Assembly (NCBI GenBank): GCA_012959805.1 | Contig: DUCN01000013.1 | Location: 33,593 to 97,592 of the forward strand | Source of the DNA: Myxococcales bacterium | GTDB lineage: Bacteria > Myxococcota_A > UBA9160 > UBA4427 | DNA length: 64,000 nucleotides | Direction of reading: 5' to 3' | Part shown: positions 44,867 through 53,119 of the stretch, in pieces | How positions within the stretch are numbered: position 1 is the first letter of the stretch | Layout of the letters: the number at the start of each line of letters is the position of its first letter | Position numbers and translations under genes: made by a program | The notes under the pieces: generated by a model | What the model was told of the DNA's origin: nothing | What the model saw: the letters and a program-made list of their open reading frames with translations, nothing else | Database searches by the model: none

Positions 44867-46393
44867 TCAACTCGCCGGCTGAAAGCCAAGGTCGGCGCCA
44901 GCTTTCGCGTTGGTCCAGCGACTCGTCACGACCTTTCCGCGCGTGTAGAAATGAACGCCTTCTTCACCGTAGATATGCGTGTCGCCGAAGAGCGAATCTC
45001 CCCATCCACCAAACGAATGAAAGGGCGCGGGAACCGGGATCGGAACATTGATTCCGACCATACCCGCTTCGACTTCACGCTCGAAGCGATTCGCGGCTGC
45101 GCCGTCGCGGGTAAAGAGCGCGGCGCCATTTCCGTAGGGATTCGCATTGACTAATTCGAGGGCTTCGTCGAACGAGCTGCATCGGACGGTGTTTAGAACG
45201 GGACCGAAGATCTCTTCTCTATAGATTGCCATATTGGCGGTGACATGATCGAACAGGCAGGCGCCCAAGAAATACCCGTTCTCACATCCCTCAACGCGAA
45301 GCCCCCGTCCATCGACGACGAGCCTCGCGCCCTCGGATAGGCCTGATTCAATAAGAGAAAGGATCCGTTCGACCTGCTTAGCTGAAATGACCGGGCCCAT
45401 ATCGGTCTGGGGATCGGTTCCCTCGCCGACGCGGAGCCGCTCGACACGCTCCGCAATCGCAGTGATCAGGGGGTCGGCAATTTCGCCCACTGGGACCATG
45501 ACGGAGACCGCCATGCAGCGCTGGCCCGCGGATCCGAAAGCCGCGCTGACGGCGGCATCGGCGGCTTGGGCGACATCGGCGTCGGGCAAGACGATCATGT
45601 GATTCTTCGCGCCGCCGAGCGCTTGAACGCGTTTACCCTGGGAGGCCGCTGTCTCATACACATAACGTGCGATCGGAGTCGATCCAACGAAGGATAGGGC
45701 CGCTACGTCGGGATGATGCAGCAATGCGTCGACGGCTTCGCGATCGCCATGAACGACATTGAAGACGCCGGCTGGAAGGCCTGCTTGCTCGAAGAGCCTC
45801 GCGAGCACGACGGCCGCGGAGGGGTCGCGTTCCGATGGCTTCAGGACGAAGGAATTACCGCAGGCAATCGCGATCGGAAACATCCACATCGGCACCATGG
45901 CTGGAAAGTTGAAGGGCGTGATACCCGCGACGACTCCGATGGGTTGGCGTAACGAGCGGGTGTCGACCTCGCCGGCGACACGTTCCGAGTGACCGCCTTT
46001 GAGAAGCTGCGCGATGCCACATGCGAAGTCGGCGACTTCGAGCCCGCGTTCGATTTCGCCCGCCGCATCGGCGAGGGTCTTGCCGTTCTCGGAGGAAATG
46101 ATCTTTGCAAGTTCGCCGCTATGCCGAACGAGTAGTTCGCGAAATCCCAACAGAATTTCGGCTCGTTTTCGAAGCGAGAAATGGCGCCAGCTCTCGAAGG
46201 CCATGCGACTCGACGACACGACGGCGTTCACATCCGCTTTCGAGGCCAAGTGGACTTTGGAGAGGGTGCGACCTGTCGCTGGGTTGTCGACCCGCGCGAA
46301 TCGGTTCGAGTCTCCCTTCCATTCGCTGCCGTTCACCCAATGCGAAATCTGTCCGTTCTCGTTTCTCGCCGTCGCTGTCGTCCTTGTCGTCAC
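44867..46393 (-). CDS. mmsA: CoA-acylating methylmalonate/malonate-semialdehyde dehydrogenase
   Basis: 508 residues from GTG 46393. Typical aldehyde-dehydrogenase motifs include GVVAGITPFNFPAMVPMWMF, LSFVGSTPIARYVYETAA, the catalytic Cys in GSAGQRCMAVSVMV, and EEIFGPVLNTVR. The MmsA-specific C-terminal GINVPIPVPAPFHSFGGW is present. MmsA oxidises malonate or methylmalonate semialdehyde to acetyl- or propionyl-CoA with release of CO2. The aminotransferase across operator 5 would supply such semialdehydes from beta-amino acids. It overlaps the amidohydrolase stop by GTGA. Confidence 0.94.
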   Translation of the reverse strand: MTTRTTATARNENGQISHWVNGSEWKGDSNRFARVDNPATGRTLSKVHLASKADVNAVVSSSRMAFESWRHFSLRKRAEILLGFRELLVRHSGELAKIISSENGKTLADAAGEIERGLEVADFACGIAQLLKGGHSERVAGEVDTRSLRQPIGVVAGITPFNFPAMVPMWMFPIAIACGNSFVLKPSERDPSAAVVLARLFEQAGLPAGVFNVVHGDREAVDALLHHPDVAALSFVGSTPIARYVYETAASQGKRVQALGGAKNHMIVLPDADVAQAADAAVSAAFGSAGQRCMAVSVMVPVGEIADPLITAIAERVERLRVGEGTDPQTDMGPVISAKQVERILSLIESGLSEGARLVVDGRGLRVEGCENGYFLGACLFDHVTANMAIYREEIFGPVLNTVRCSSFDEALELVNANPYGNGAALFTRDGAAANRFEREVEAGMVGINVPIPVPAPFHSFGGWGDSLFGDTHIYGEEGVHFYTRGKVVTSRWTNAKAGADLGFQPAS

Positions 46394-47700
46394 GAACCGA
46401 ACCCTTCCGCGCTGAGGTGTTGTCGAATGTCTCCGCCGAAGGTCCGTTGGGGGAGACCCTGGAGGCCGTCGCGGTAGCCTATACCGTCTTTGATCACTTC
46501 GACCAGACCGCCGTCGAAGAGTCCCGGATCGTTCAGTACATCCGCATCACTGATGAGCAGGTCCGCGCGCTGGCCGGCCGCGATCGTGCCTGTGTTCTCG
46601 ACACCGATCTCGCGCGCCGCAAGGCCTGAAGCACCGTACCAGGCTTGCAGCGGGGAGAGCCCCTCCTTGATCAGGTGCACGAGTTCCATGTAATTGCGTC
46701 CGTGCATGCCTGGCAGAACAGGATCGGTTCCCATCAGGATCGGAAGACCACCCTTCGCGGCGAAGGCGGTGGCTTGGGAGTGAACTTCAGCGACGATCTT
46801 GGCCTTGTCGCGTACGAAGGGATCGAGGCTTTCGTCCGCGGAGATGTCGTTCACGATCCAGGAGGTCGGTGTGACGACACATCCCTTGGCATCCGCGAGC
46901 TCGACCAACTCTTCGTTCATGAAAGAGATGTGTTGGATGTCGTGTACGCCATAGTCGATGGCCATTCGGATTCCGACTTGGCTGTGCGCATGTGCAGCGA
47001 CTAGCAGTCCACGGGCCGCGGCTTCGTCGCAAATTGCTTCGATCTCCTCGGCGCGGAAGTCGCGGTTTTCGAGCTTGTCCGAGGGCGACGCGACGCCCGG
47101 GCTGGTGCAGAGTTTGATGAGGTCTGCGCCGCAGGCTGCGATTTCACGTACCCGCTTGCGGCATTCCCAGGGCCCATCGACGACGCTGGACGGGCGTCCG
47201 GGCGCTTCGGGCCAGAGCGCTGTGAGCTGTCCGTGGCATCGGTCCGTACCGCGAATGTCGGCGTGGCCGCCCGTCGAGGACAACATACAGATCGCGATCT
47301 GAAGGCGCGGGCCGATGAAGACTCCTTCGTCCACGAGTCGCTTCATGAGATGAGTTGCACCGCCGATGTCGCGCATGGTCGTTACGCCGCCATCGACGAG
47401 CGTTGTATGGAGGACCTTTTCGACGAAGACGATGCCCGCCTGGGAATTGATTTTCGCGTCGTCTTTCGGGTTCAGTCCAATGATCGTGATGTGCCCGTGG
47501 CAGTCGACGAGCCCCGGCGTGACGGTGAACCGGGAACAGTCGAGCACGGCGTGCGCCTCTCCGAGGGATCGGCCGGTCTGGTGGGGTTCGACGGCGAGGA
47601 TGCGGCCGTCTTCGAGTAGGACGTCCATGCCTCGGTGGATCGACTCTGGTGTCGAGCTGGCTCCGTCGTAGAGAACCGAGATATTCGACAGCACCTGCAT
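46390..47700 (-). CDS. Metal-dependent amidohydrolase (imidazolonepropionase/Xaa-Pro dipeptidase-like)
   Basis: 436 residues. Metal ligands are the HxH in LVDCHGHITIIG, a Lys in GADLIKLCTSPGV (possible bridging residue), His in VAAHAHSQVGIRMAID and DIQHISFMNEEL, and the late Asp in LMGTDPVLPGMH. Members cleave cyclic amides, hydantoin-like rings or Xaa-Pro dipeptides. The ribosome binding site AAGGAGG is strong. It is first in the operon ahead of mmsA, divergent from the aminotransferase, with operator 5 between them. Confidence 0.88.
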   Translation of the reverse strand: MQVLSNISVLYDGASSTPESIHRGMDVLLEDGRILAVEPHQTGRSLGEAHAVLDCSRFTVTPGLVDCHGHITIIGLNPKDDAKINSQAGIVFVEKVLHTTLVDGGVTTMRDIGGATHLMKRLVDEGVFIGPRLQIAICMLSSTGGHADIRGTDRCHGQLTALWPEAPGRPSSVVDGPWECRKRVREIAACGADLIKLCTSPGVASPSDKLENRDFRAEEIEAICDEAAARGLLVAAHAHSQVGIRMAIDYGVHDIQHISFMNEELVELADAKGCVVTPTSWIVNDISADESLDPFVRDKAKIVAEVHSQATAFAAKGGLPILMGTDPVLPGMHGRNYMELVHLIKEGLSPLQAWYGASGLAAREIGVENTGTIAAGQRADLLISDADVLNDPGLFDGGLVEVIKDGIGYRDGLQGLPQRTFGGDIRQHLSAEGFGS

Positions 47701-47814
47701 TGGAATCCTCCTTCTATCTATATGTACTCACAGACGCGAGCGCCGCGCCCTGCACGCACCACCGGAGTCAGGTATCGCGCGACCCGAATGGCGGATCCAC
47801 CTTTTGACTCTATC

Positions 47815-47836
47815 ATACGTTCACAAATGAATGTTT
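47815..47836. promoter_or_regulatory. Predicted regulon operator, site 5
   Basis: ATACGTTC, spacer ACAAAT, GAATGTTT; 19 of 22 consensus matches. It ends 17 bases before the aminotransferase start and overlaps its likely promoter, in the gap shared with the amidohydrolase-mmsA operon. Confidence 0.72.
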
Positions 47837-47853
47837 ATTTGAAAGGAACGACC

Positions 47854-49212
47854 ATGAAGGATCGATCTCTCGGGGAGCGCGATGCTGCGCATTTCGTCCA
47901 CGGCTATACGGATCTCTCCGAGAACCGCGAAAAGGGTCCGGTCGTCATAACGCGGGGCGATGGGGTTCGTGTCTTCGACGAAGATGGAAAAGGCTATCTC
48001 GAAGCAGCGTCGGGAATGTGGTGCACGACGCTTGGCTTCGGGGAACAGGAACTCGTCGAGGCGGCGATTCGTCAGATGCGAAAATTGCCCTACTACCACA
48101 CGCTCGCGGGCCGATCAGTTACGCCGGCGATTGAACTCGCGGAAAAATTGGCTTCGCTGGTACCGATTCCTGATGCTCGGATCTTCTTTGCGGTTTCCGG
48201 CTCGGAGGCGAACGACTTTCTGATCAAATTTCTCTGGTACTACAATAATGCGATCGGGCGCCCCAAGAAAAAGAAGGTCATTGCTCGCAAGAATGGATTC
48301 CATGGGGCAACCATCGCTGCGACGAGTTTGACCGGCCTAACGAAGAATCACGCCGGCTTCGATCTGCCCCTCCCAGGATTCCTTCACACCGACGACCCGA
48401 ACTACTATCACGGCGCCAAGGCAGGAGAGTCTCCTGAGGAATATGCGACGCGACTCGCGGACTCACTCGAGCAGATGATTCTCGAGGAGGGTCCGGATAC
48501 GGTCATGGCGTTCATGGCCGAGCCGGTCACAGGCGGTGGCGGCGTCGTGATTCCACCGCCGACCTACTATGAGAAGATCCAGGCCGTTCTGCGAAAATAC
48601 GACGTGCTCTTTCTAGCCGATGAAGTGATTACGGGCCTCGGGCGAACGGGTAACTACTTCGGTTGTGAGACCTTCGGGATTCAGCCAGACGCGATGACGA
48701 TCGCGAAAGGTCTGTCCTCGGCGTATCAACCCATCTCTGCGATCGTTCTTTCCAAGGAAATCTATGAGGGCCTCGTGGCTGGAAGTGACGCTGCGGGAGG
48801 CTACTTCGCTCATGGTGCAACGTACGCAGGTCATCCGGTGGCCGCGGCGGTCGCGCTCAGAGCCCTGGAATTGATCGAAGAGCGTGATCTGATTTCCCAT
48901 GTCAAGCGCGTCGGAGCCCATTTCAAGGAGCGGCTCGAGGCGTTGAAGGAGCATCCTCTCGTGGGCGAGATTCGCTGTGTCGGACTGATGGCGGCGGTCG
49001 AACTCGTCGCAGACAAGGAATCGCATCGTATGTTTGATCCGCCTGGCTTGGTCGCGAAGCGACTGAAGCAGCGCACCGAGGAACTCGGCGTGATCACGCG
49101 TGTTGTCCCCTGCGGTGATTCGATTGCTTTCGCGCCACCGCTGATCATTACCGAGGAAGAGATCGATGAGATCTTCGACCGTTTCGAGGAGGCGCTTGCA
49201 ATGGAGCAATGA
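47854..49212 (+). CDS. Class III PLP aminotransferase, omega-amino-acid/beta-amino-acid type
   Basis: About 453 residues from ATG 47854 (GAAAGGAACG upstream); the longer frame upstream crosses the operator and lacks homology. Family motifs are YLEAASGMWCTTLGFG, FFAVSGSEANDFLIKF, FLADEVITGLGRTGNYFG and the PLP Lys in MTIAKGLSSAYQPISAIV. Close relatives transaminate beta-alanine or other omega-amino acids with pyruvate. Next to MmsA this fits beta-amino-acid breakdown to semialdehyde and then to acyl-CoA. Confidence 0.92.
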   Translation: MKDRSLGERDAAHFVHGYTDLSENREKGPVVITRGDGVRVFDEDGKGYLEAASGMWCTTLGFGEQELVEAAIRQMRKLPYYHTLAGRSVTPAIELAEKLASLVPIPDARIFFAVSGSEANDFLIKFLWYYNNAIGRPKKKKVIARKNGFHGATIAATSLTGLTKNHAGFDLPLPGFLHTDDPNYYHGAKAGESPEEYATRLADSLEQMILEEGPDTVMAFMAEPVTGGGGVVIPPPTYYEKIQAVLRKYDVLFLADEVITGLGRTGNYFGCETFGIQPDAMTIAKGLSSAYQPISAIVLSKEIYEGLVAGSDAAGGYFAHGATYAGHPVAAAVALRALELIEERDLISHVKRVGAHFKERLEALKEHPLVGEIRCVGLMAAVELVADKESHRMFDPPGLVAKRLKQRTEELGVITRVVPCGDSIAFAPPLIITEEEIDEIFDRFEEALAMEQ

Positions 49213-49540
49213 TCGGCCGCTTCTGATTCGCAAGATGGAGGGTTCGTCGATCAGAGCGGCGAATCGAGTGACTCCAAGGAGTTGGTCCGAGGCAATGAGA
49301 TGGATGCCGCGCAAGGCGACGGAGACTGCCATGCCTTCGAGAAATGAAGGACAACGATCCTGCGCGAGAACCGCCCACTTCTTGCTGGGTCTCCTTCATG
49401 GCCGATGAGGATCGGAGTAACGTGATGCCCAGATAGAGAATGATCTCAGCACCGGCAATCTGTATCCCGTGGAATTGGTTGTCGGAAGCACTCAGTAGGG
49501 TGCTGAAGCCGGCGGTGGCCAAGGCGGACGGAGACAACAA

Positions 49541-49730
49541 TCCCGGACCGTCCCGAAGAACCCACAGATAGGATTGACTTTGTGCGCGTTTGCCTGGCTC
49601 GTTCAACACCTGGAACGGCGTCTCGTCGAACTGAACGAACGAGTTCTTTCGGATCTCATCGCGGGATGCGACCAATCAAGGGCTCGACCAGATCCCCCAT
49701 CTTCAGCATCCAACTCGCCGTCTTGCCCCG
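49541..49730 (-). mobile_element. tnpC: IS66-family TnpC transposase remnant
   Basis: On the minus strand: ASWMLKMGDLVEPLIGR in one frame, then, after a frameshift at about 49672, DEIRKNSFVQFDETPFQVL and NEPGKRAQSQSYLWVLRDG. This is the catalytic-core entry (with the DET acidic residue) of IS66 TnpC. Only about 60 of ~500 residues remain. It is the second IS66 remnant in the window, in opposite orientation to the one at 35.5 kb. The stretch 49213-49540 holds nothing else I can identify. Confidence 0.85.
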
Positions 49731-49761
49731 GCCCGGCCCCCTCCTTGGGCTCCGCTTCGCT

Positions 49762-49793
49762 CCACGTTGACATAACAAGTTATGTCAACGTGG
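49762..49793. repeat. Perfect inverted repeat, 15-bp arms
   Basis: CCACGTTGACATAAC, two A bases, then its exact complement GTTATGTCAACGTGG. It lies about 30 bases from the IS66 remnant. It may be fused inverted ends of a lost element, a recombination site or an operator; no run of T makes it a terminator. Confidence 0.8.
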
Positions 49794-49845
49794 GCCGGCT
49801 CGCGCTGTACCAGGGCGGGACGCTTCTGCCCTCACGAGACACTGA

Positions 49846-50064
49846 TCACCTCCGGACCTCGTGCCTCGCACGGCCCGCATCGTCGTGCCACCGCTGCCGC
49901 CGGCCTTCCCCCCGCCACCCACCGAGGATCTCGCCGAGCACGTTGCGCAGGGCGGCGCGGTCTTCCTCTCCAAGCCGCCCGAGCTTGCGGAGCACGAGGC
50001 CGCGCTCGATCGTGGCGACGACAGGCTTGAGCACGAACGGCCATACCCTCGTAATGTAGGCCCT
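49846..50064 (-). pseudogene. Possible MazF/PemK-like toxin C-terminal remnant
   Basis: The minus-strand frame reads RAYITRVWPFVLKPVVATI, then RGLVLRKLGRLGEEDRAALR and NVLGEILGG. The RxLVxRKLGxL-x-x-D pattern and closing helix resemble the C-terminus of PemK/MazF-like endoribonuclease toxins. A stop lies directly upstream, so no N-terminal half is present. Composition is more GC- and Arg-rich than neighbouring genes. The bases from 50065 to 50297 hold no recognisable gene. Confidence 0.35.
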
Positions 50065-50297
50065 CTAATGGCACCGTGGAGAATCAGCTTCCCCGCCGCG
50101 CTCATCGGCGGATTTGCCAATGAGTGCACGGCGCTTCCCACGCCAGAGCAGGAATTTCGAGCGGTGGGCTTAGCCCAATCGGTGCGCGAGCAATGTGTCG
50201 CGCCAGAGATCAGGTCCGGTCGGAATCGGAGAGCAAATGTTGGTCTCGGTGGCCAACATGGCTAAGAACATGCGTTTCAGGAGTACGCCCTCGATTC

Positions 50298-51150
50298 CTA
50301 CTTTTTGCGAGACGCGCGTGCATCGTTGCGAATCAAGTCGATTCCGGCCGGATCGACGGATGACCCACCGTGGAGCAAGCGTGCCTGCGCGTGCCCGAGA
50401 TGATGAAGTGAGAACGCCGTCTGAACTGCATTCCATTGGCCCTGGGCATCGAGGCTCTGATTGACCGAGAACTTTGCAGTCTTGAGTCCGAAACTTGGTC
50501 GGAGGGCGATGCGCTCGGCGAGTTCGAGCGTATAAGGAAGAGAGTTCCTCGCGCGGCACGACATGGTTCACCATGCCAAGGCGATGACACTCGTCCGCTG
50601 TCAGGGCGACCCCGGTAAAGAGAATCTCCTTGGCCTTACGCGCGCCGAACTCCCACGCATGCACGAAAAATTCGTGCCCGTTCACGCCGAAGGCGACGAC
50701 CGGGTCGGAGAACTCCGCGTCCTCGCTCGCGACAATCAGGTCACAAGGCCAGACGAGCATCAGCCCGCCGGCGATCGCCTTGCCCTGCACTTGTGCGATC
50801 GTGGGCTTCGGGAGATTTCTCCAACGCCAGCACATTCCGAGGAAGACCTCCTCTTCAGCGGCCATTTGTCCATGGGCGCCGGGCAAGTCGTAACCGCCTG
50901 CCTGGGTTACGGGTTCGAAGTCCCGCAGTGGAGTGATGTCGGCCAGATCGTGGCCGCTCGAGAAGTGTGGACCGTCGGCGGCCAAGATGACGACCTTGAT
51001 GGAGTCGTCCTGCATCGCAAGACCGAAGGCCCGGTCAATCTCATAGATCATCTGCTTGTCCTGCGCGTTTCGCCGATCTTCGCGGGCCAAAACGATGCGG
51101 CCGACCGCGGCCGCCGGTTGTTCGTAGCGGATACGTTCGAAGTCAGACAT
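50298..51150 (-). pseudogene. Enoyl-CoA hydratase (crotonase) with a single frameshift
   Basis: ATG 51150 follows GGGAGAG. The first ~205 codons are a normal crotonase: ADGPHFSSGHDLADI (first oxyanion segment), QVQGKAIAGGLMLVWPCDLI (second) and VNHVVPREEL. At about 50530 the frame shifts by one base; the other frame continues naturally with YTLELAERIALRPSFGLKT and AKFSVNQSLDAQGQWNAV to a stop at 50298. A one-base insertion near CCTTAT explains it. Biologically it may be real decay or a sequencing error. It is divergent from the SDR across operator 6. Confidence 0.8.
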
Positions 51151-51254
51151 GGATTCTCTCCCTTTGGGAACGGATCAGCCTCGCGTCTTGGTTCCGGACC
51201 GTCTTGGATGCTCTGGGTCGGCCTTGATTCAATATTCAGCCGAGTGTTGGCATC

Positions 51255-51276
51255 CTGCGTTCATTCGTGAATGTAT
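51255..51276. promoter_or_regulatory. Predicted regulon operator, site 6
   Basis: Plus strand: CTGCGTTC, spacer ATTCGT, GAATGTAT; 19 of 22 consensus matches in reverse orientation. It lies between the two broken genes, crotonase (minus) and SDR (plus). Confidence 0.7.
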
Positions 51277-51296
51277 TCCACTAGTATCTAGACACC

Positions 51297-52108
51297 GTGA
51301 AGCGACTCTGCATCGCTCACGGGATGTTGGATCGAACGCGGGGGCGCAAATTGGAGGTTTCGGATCAAGCGGCGATCGTGACCGGAGCCGCCTCGGGCCT
51401 GGGACTCGCGACCGCTCGGAAACTGGCGAAGGCCGGGGCGTGTGTGGCCGTCTTTGATCTCGATACAGAAGCTGGAAAGAAGGTCGCGGAGGAGATCGGT
51501 GGAGTCTTTGCGCGGGTTGATCTCGCGGATGAGGCAAGCGCGATCGAGGGTTTTGAGCTGGCTAAAGCCAGCCACGGGTCAGCGCGAATCCTTGTCAATT
51601 GTGCTGGGATTGGCGGTCCACCGATACGAACGGCGGGCCAACGGGGTCCCTATCACTCGATGTATTCCGAAAGATCGTGGACGTGAACTTGATTGGCGCC
51701 TTCAACTTGACACGCCTGGCGGCCGCCGAGATGTCATCGCTCGGGCCGATGGAGCGAGGCGAGCGAGGTGTCCTCATCAATGTCTCGTCGATCAATGCCT
51801 TCGATGGGCCGGTCGGGACCGCGGCCAAAGCCGGGGTGGCGGGAATGACGATCACGATTGCTCGAGATTTGGCGCCTAGAGGTATTCGCGCTTGTGCGAT
51901 CGCGCCGGGAAGTTTCGAGACGCCGATGTTGATGAGTGCTCCGCAGGAATTTCTCGACGACCTGCTGACGCTGATCCCCTTTCCAAATGATCGTTTTGGT
52001 GACCCCGGCGACTTTGCCAGTCTAGCGCTTCATATCTGTGAGAACCCGATGTTGAATGGTGAAGTGATCCGTCTTGATGGTGCCGTTCGCCATTCGCAGC
52101 ATCGATAG
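51297..52108 (+). pseudogene. Short-chain dehydrogenase (3-hydroxyacyl-CoA dehydrogenase type 2-like), frameshifted and lacking catalytic Tyr
   Basis: The first frame holds AAIVTGAASGLGLATARKL (cofactor loop) and ARILVNCAGIGGPP. After a shift between about 51620 and 51650 another frame carries SLDVFRKIVDVNLIGAFNL, GVLINVSSINAFDG and IRACAIAPGSFETPM. The product resembles HSD10/type-2 3-hydroxyacyl-CoA dehydrogenase. The usual Tyr-x-x-x-Lys stretch is shortened to VGTAAKAGVAG, so the catalytic Tyr is gone. Two lesions indicate a dead gene. The start is uncertain (GTG 51297 or ATG 51324). Confidence 0.8.
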
Positions 52109-52158
52109 AGTCAGGGATTCTATATCCGGGGTCGTCTAGATTTCAGTAGGGAGACAGT

Positions 52159-53034
52159 ATGAAGTCGCGCATCTCGTCTAGTCTTTGGTTTCTCGGCCTG
52201 TCGTTGCTTGTCGCTTGTTTCGCAGTCCCGGCGGCGAGCCCGCCGGACGCCCTCGCGACGGAGGAGGGCGCGGACTTCAATATCCTCGTCACCAACGATG
52301 ACGGTGTCTATTCAGAGGGCATCGCAGTGCTCGCGGGAGCCTTGTCGTCGGTCGGCAATGTCTTTGTCGTCGCGCCACTCGAGAACCACTCCGGGGCAAG
52401 TCACTCCCTCGGTCTGATGAGCGGGCAGGTGCGAACGTATCCGGTGATTCGAAACGACGCCCATTTCGGACACGGCGTGAAGGGCACTCCCGTCGATAGC
52501 GTTCTCGTAGCGATGTACGGCCTTCATCCGGAGATCGAATTCGACCTCGTTGTTTCCGGAATCAACAACGGAACGAATGCGGGACTGGGTAGCCACTATT
52601 CAGGGACGGTCGGTGCGGCCATGGAAGGGCTCATTCAGGGCGTTCCAGCAATCGCCGTCTCCCAGGCGAACGATCGTGCTGATGGCTACGTCCTCGCGGC
52701 TCGATTTACAGCCCGTGTTGCCGAGCGCGTTCGCGATAGCGGTCTCCCCAGCCGGGTTCTGCTTTCGATCAATGTTCCCGCCGGCGAACTTGCCGGTGTG
52801 GTCGCTCGGCCCATGGGTGGATCGTTGTTGAAAGACTTCCAATTGATTCCCAGCATCGACCATGACGGAGCTCCCTATTTGCAACTCAATGCGGCATTCG
52901 AAACGGAGTTTCCGAAGGGCTCCGACAATGAAGCCTACAGCGAACACTTCCTCACCATCACGCCGATCCAGGTCGACTGGACTGCGCACGAGATGCTGGA
53001 AGACCTAAACGGTTGGGATCTATCGATCGATTGA
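52159..53034 (+). CDS. SurE-like phosphatase with a lipoprotein-type signal peptide
   Basis: 291 residues. The SurE core is clear: VTNDDGVYSEGIAVLA (metal-binding NDDG, 46-49), APLENHSGASHSLG, VSGINNGTNAG and HYSGTVGAAMEGLIQGVPA. Known SurE proteins are cytoplasmic nucleotidases. This one starts with a basic residue, a hydrophobic stretch and LVAC (Cys 20), a plausible lipobox, and so should be exported and lipid-anchored. It ends about 85 bases before the C45 hydrolase gene. Confidence 0.87.
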   Translation: MKSRISSSLWFLGLSLLVACFAVPAASPPDALATEEGADFNILVTNDDGVYSEGIAVLAGALSSVGNVFVVAPLENHSGASHSLGLMSGQVRTYPVIRNDAHFGHGVKGTPVDSVLVAMYGLHPEIEFDLVVSGINNGTNAGLGSHYSGTVGAAMEGLIQGVPAIAVSQANDRADGYVLAARFTARVAERVRDSGLPSRVLLSINVPAGELAGVVARPMGGSLLKDFQLIPSIDHDGAPYLQLNAAFETEFPKGSDNEAYSEHFLTITPIQVDWTAHEMLEDLNGWDLSID

Positions 53035-53119
53035 TCGACTTCCAGGCGCGCGCTCATCGTGCCGATTCGGAAATGATGCTCAGTGAAAAGAGCCAGGCGG
53101 GCCTGAGGCAAGGAGGAAA

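Noticed and set aside
47635..47853. Longer start for the class III aminotransferase
   Set aside because: The extension crosses operator 5 and the divergent amidohydrolase start, and lacks homology; a good ribosome binding site precedes ATG 47854.
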